From: Anaerolineales bacterium
Lineage (GTDB): Bacteria; Chloroflexota; Anaerolineae; Anaerolineales; UBA4823
Length of the DNA: 8,281 nt
Direction: 5' to 3'
NCBI GenBank assembly: GCA_022865865.1
Contig: JALHTN010000187.1
Span: forward strand, 1-8,281
Below the pieces are notes generated by a model, which saw nothing but the letters and a program-made list of their open reading frames with translations, did no database searches and was not told where the DNA came from. The stretch's first letter is position 1, and each line of letters starts with the position of its first letter. Shown here piece after piece: positions 7,068 to 8,281 of the stretch. The position numbers and the translations under genes are program-made.

Positions 7068-7138
7068 GGAGTTTCACAATGAAACAAAATATTACCACTG
7101 GTACTCAACCAAGTTTAGAATCAGGAGAAATTATGATG
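7067..7138 (+). promoter_or_regulatory. Competing ribosome sites for the nucleotidyltransferase gene
   Basis: Three in-frame ATGs compete. At 7064 the ATG overlaps the MFS stop as ATGA but has no ribosome site. At 7079 AGGAG (7067-7071) is seven bases upstream, in a leader nearly identical to that before the MFS gene (AGGAGTTTCAMAATGAA in both, M being A or C). At 7133/7136 another AGGAG (7123-7127) is five or eight bases upstream of a double ATG. I chose 7079 for the shared leader, with 7133 or 7136 a real alternative giving a protein 18-19 residues shorter. Confidence 0.6.
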
Positions 7139-7765
7139 AATATCGTTGAAAAGCACGAAGCATTGTCAAGCAAGCCGCAAGTGACCGATCGCCCGCTGTT
7201 CCTCTGGCTGGAACACAATTACAGAAAACTTTTGGGAAAGCCAATGCTGCAAGAAGAGGTCCTAGATAAAATGGTGACCCAAGCGATCAGTGATGAAAAC
7301 CTGATCGGAATACTGCTCTTCGGCAGCCTTGCCTCTGGCACACACACCTGGAAGTCAGACATCGATCTCGTTTTTGTTTATGACACATGCCAACCCGCTT
7401 CAGGTTTAGCCAATATATATGTGAATGGGGTCGTCGTGCAGTACTTCTTCACCAGCTTCGAAACCCTGGTTGAAAACCAGGAAAATGTACCCTACCTGCT
7501 GAACATATTCTGCAATGCGAAAATTCTATTTGATCGCAATGGTGCCGTTGGACCCGTAGTAAAACAGATTGAAGAGTATTTTTCAGCACATCCGGAGATT
7601 GAAGCAGAATGGGCTCACCTGAAGGTACTACACCAGGTCGAGAAAAAAGGTCCTGCCTGTGCCCAAACCTCGATCTTGCAGAGGTGGGATCAGCTGGAAG
7701 AGAAATACTCGGGTGGCGATCGCAAACGCACCTTCTTCAGGGAGCTACCCACGGATCGTTTGTGA
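7079..7765 (+). CDS. Nucleotidyltransferase-fold protein (DNA polymerase beta superfamily)
   Basis: Taken from 7079 this is 228 residues and soluble. The core motif is ILLFGSLASGTHTWKSDIDLVFV (78-100): Gly82-Ser83 and the metal-binding pair Asp94-x-Asp96, the GS-x(10)-D-x-D signature of the superfamily that includes aminoglycoside nucleotidyltransferases and MNT-type enzymes. The third acidic residue, normally on a later strand, is not evident: NGVVVQYFF (116-124) has Gln121 where Asp is common. The C-terminal part is helical (VKQIEEYF 161-168, SILQRWDQLEEKY 198-210) and may bind substrate. The first 35 or so residues look unconserved. It follows the MFS gene by 11 bases and is surely cotranscribed. 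By context it could modify the exported compound, but a sensory or inactive role is possible. No specific resistance enzyme is recognised. Confidence 0.82.
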   Translation: MKQNITTGTQPSLESGEIMMNIVEKHEALSSKPQVTDRPLFLWLEHNYRKLLGKPMLQEEVLDKMVTQAISDENLIGILLFGSLASGTHTWKSDIDLVFVYDTCQPASGLANIYVNGVVVQYFFTSFETLVENQENVPYLLNIFCNAKILFDRNGAVGPVVKQIEEYFSAHPEIEAEWAHLKVLHQVEKKGPACAQTSILQRWDQLEEKYSGGDRKRTFFRELPTDRL

Positions 7766-7804
7766 TCAAAAACAACAGTGCTCGAAATTAATGGAGATCA
7801 ATAA

Positions 7805-7861
7805 ATGGATTTCACAAAAGAACAATCCGCTCCGTTCATCAGGATAAAGGAAAGAAACTGA
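7805..7861 (+). other. Possible 18-residue leader peptide or decayed gene start
   Basis: ATG at 7805 opens MDFTKEQSAPFIRIKERN and then TGA. GGAG (7793-7796) is eight bases upstream, a good ribosome site. The stop overlaps a CTG as CTGA (7858-7861), and AGGA lies six bases before that CTG. The CTG opens a 32-codon frame ending at 7956 (TKIVSPLQKKNAYHLGENYT and on). Either two tiny peptides are coupled, or these are remains of a gene broken by frameshift. No family is recognised. Confidence 0.25.
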
Positions 7862-7955
7862 CGAAAATAGTTAGCCCCCTACAGAAAAAGAACGCATACC
7901 ATTTAGGTGAAAATTACACTCAAAAATCTTTCATCACCTGGGTTTCCCTGAAATA

Positions 7956-7983
7956 AATTATCCGAGGAATTCAGTGGATAATT
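7956..7983. repeat. 8-bp inverted repeat, hairpin or operator of unknown role
   Basis: AATTATCC (7956-7963) pairs perfectly with GGATAATT (7976-7983) across a 12-base loop that contains GAATTC. No U tract follows (GGCTCATCAG), so it is not a standard terminator. It could be a transcript-end-stabilising hairpin or a protein site. Confidence 0.4.
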
Positions 7984-8068
7984 GGCTCATCAGAATTACT
8001 ATATTCAGATTACCCGACATTGCGGGGAGAAGTTAAAGTTCCCAGAACAATTCAACCGGAACTTTGCT

Positions 8069-8096
8069 GTCAAGCGAGCGTTGTCAAGCGAGCGTT
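8069..8096. repeat. 14-bp tandem duplication abutting the -35 element
   Basis: GTCAAGCGAGCGTT occurs twice, head to tail and without mismatch (8069-8082, 8083-8096). The last two T bases of the second copy are the first two of the -35 TTGACA. The second copy plus TGAC also forms an imperfect dyad, GTCAA / TTGAC (8083-8087 / 8096-8100). It may be a regulator site or a recent duplication. Confidence 0.75.
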
Positions 8097-8124
8097 TGAC
8101 ACTTCAGTCAGCTTATGATATAAA
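8096..8124 (+). promoter_or_regulatory. Strong sigma-70-type promoter driving the SAM riboswitch leader
   Basis: TTGACA (8096-8101) is a perfect -35. After the ideal 17-base spacer comes TATAAA (8119-8124), five of six to the -10 consensus. Transcription should begin near 8131, about 28 bases before the riboswitch P1 helix. Sequence quality and placement agree, so this is the best promoter in the window. Confidence 0.8.
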
Positions 8125-8156
8125 TCTCCAACCTTAACACCCGAAACGCAAAATCG

Positions 8157-8261
<105 letters not shown>

Positions 8262-8281
8262 GGCATTTTAATTTAAACAAT

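Larger units (their letters stand above)
7766..8095. other. Long intergenic stretch without a convincing gene
   Basis: Between the nucleotidyltransferase stop and the promoter at 8096 no protein gene is convincing on either strand. It contains a minor short frame at 7805-7861 with a following 32-codon frame, an 8-bp hairpin at 7956-7983, and the start of a tandem duplication at 8069. A weak pair AGGTGA (7905-7910) / TCACCT (7934-7939) has a 23-base loop. No strong intrinsic terminator for the upstream operon was found. Confidence 0.55.

Noticed and set aside
6431..7108. Long open frame (225 codons) on the - strand opposite the MFS gene
   Set aside because: It lies entirely antisense to a well-supported membrane protein gene, and its protein is low in structure and rich in residues complementary to hydrophobic codons. 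It is a shadow.
7905..7939. AGGTGA / TCACCT as a possible terminator of the operon
   Set aside because: Only six pairs with a 23-base loop and no U tract after it.

Overview
The window reads as part of a bacterial chromosome, most likely from the phylum Chloroflexota (Anaerolineae-like). This is an inference from style, not from a marker gene. The signs are a very long MalT-type LuxR regulator, secreted lipoproteins with META or beta-propeller domains behind Thr/Pro-rich linkers, moderate GC content, and a small protein of a type I associate with that phylum. No rRNA, tRNA, CRISPR array, transposase or integrase is visible.

Layout. Positions 3-194 hold the 3' end of a + strand gene for a DUF1989 (urea carboxylase-associated) protein. 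It converges on a - strand lipoprotein gene with two META domains (282-1121), and a hairpin sits between the two ends. A 232-base divergent spacer follows, then a + strand lipoprotein with a TolB-like propeller (1354-2607) that ends in a clear intrinsic terminator. Next is a spacer with two perfect 14-bp palindromes leading into an 875-residue LuxR/MalT-type ATP-dependent regulator (2760-5387, TTG start).

The most interesting part is the apparent operon downstream of the regulator: an 83-residue protein of unknown function (5515-5766), an MFS drug-efflux-type transporter (5763-7067, ATGA overlap) and a nucleotidyltransferase-fold protein (7079-7765). In front of the small gene a candidate promoter carries one palindrome in its spacer, and a perfect 12-bp inverted repeat runs from the -10 region to the start codon. 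I infer a sensor-controlled export module, perhaps with a drug- or metabolite-modifying enzyme. The last gene may lack the usual third catalytic carboxylate, so it may bind rather than modify a substrate.

The right end (7766-8281) has no convincing protein gene. It holds a minor short reading frame, an 8-bp hairpin, a 14-bp tandem duplication that runs into a strong sigma-70-type promoter, and a well-formed SAM-I (S-box) riboswitch at 8159-8261. The riboswitch must control a methionine or SAM-related gene just beyond the right edge.
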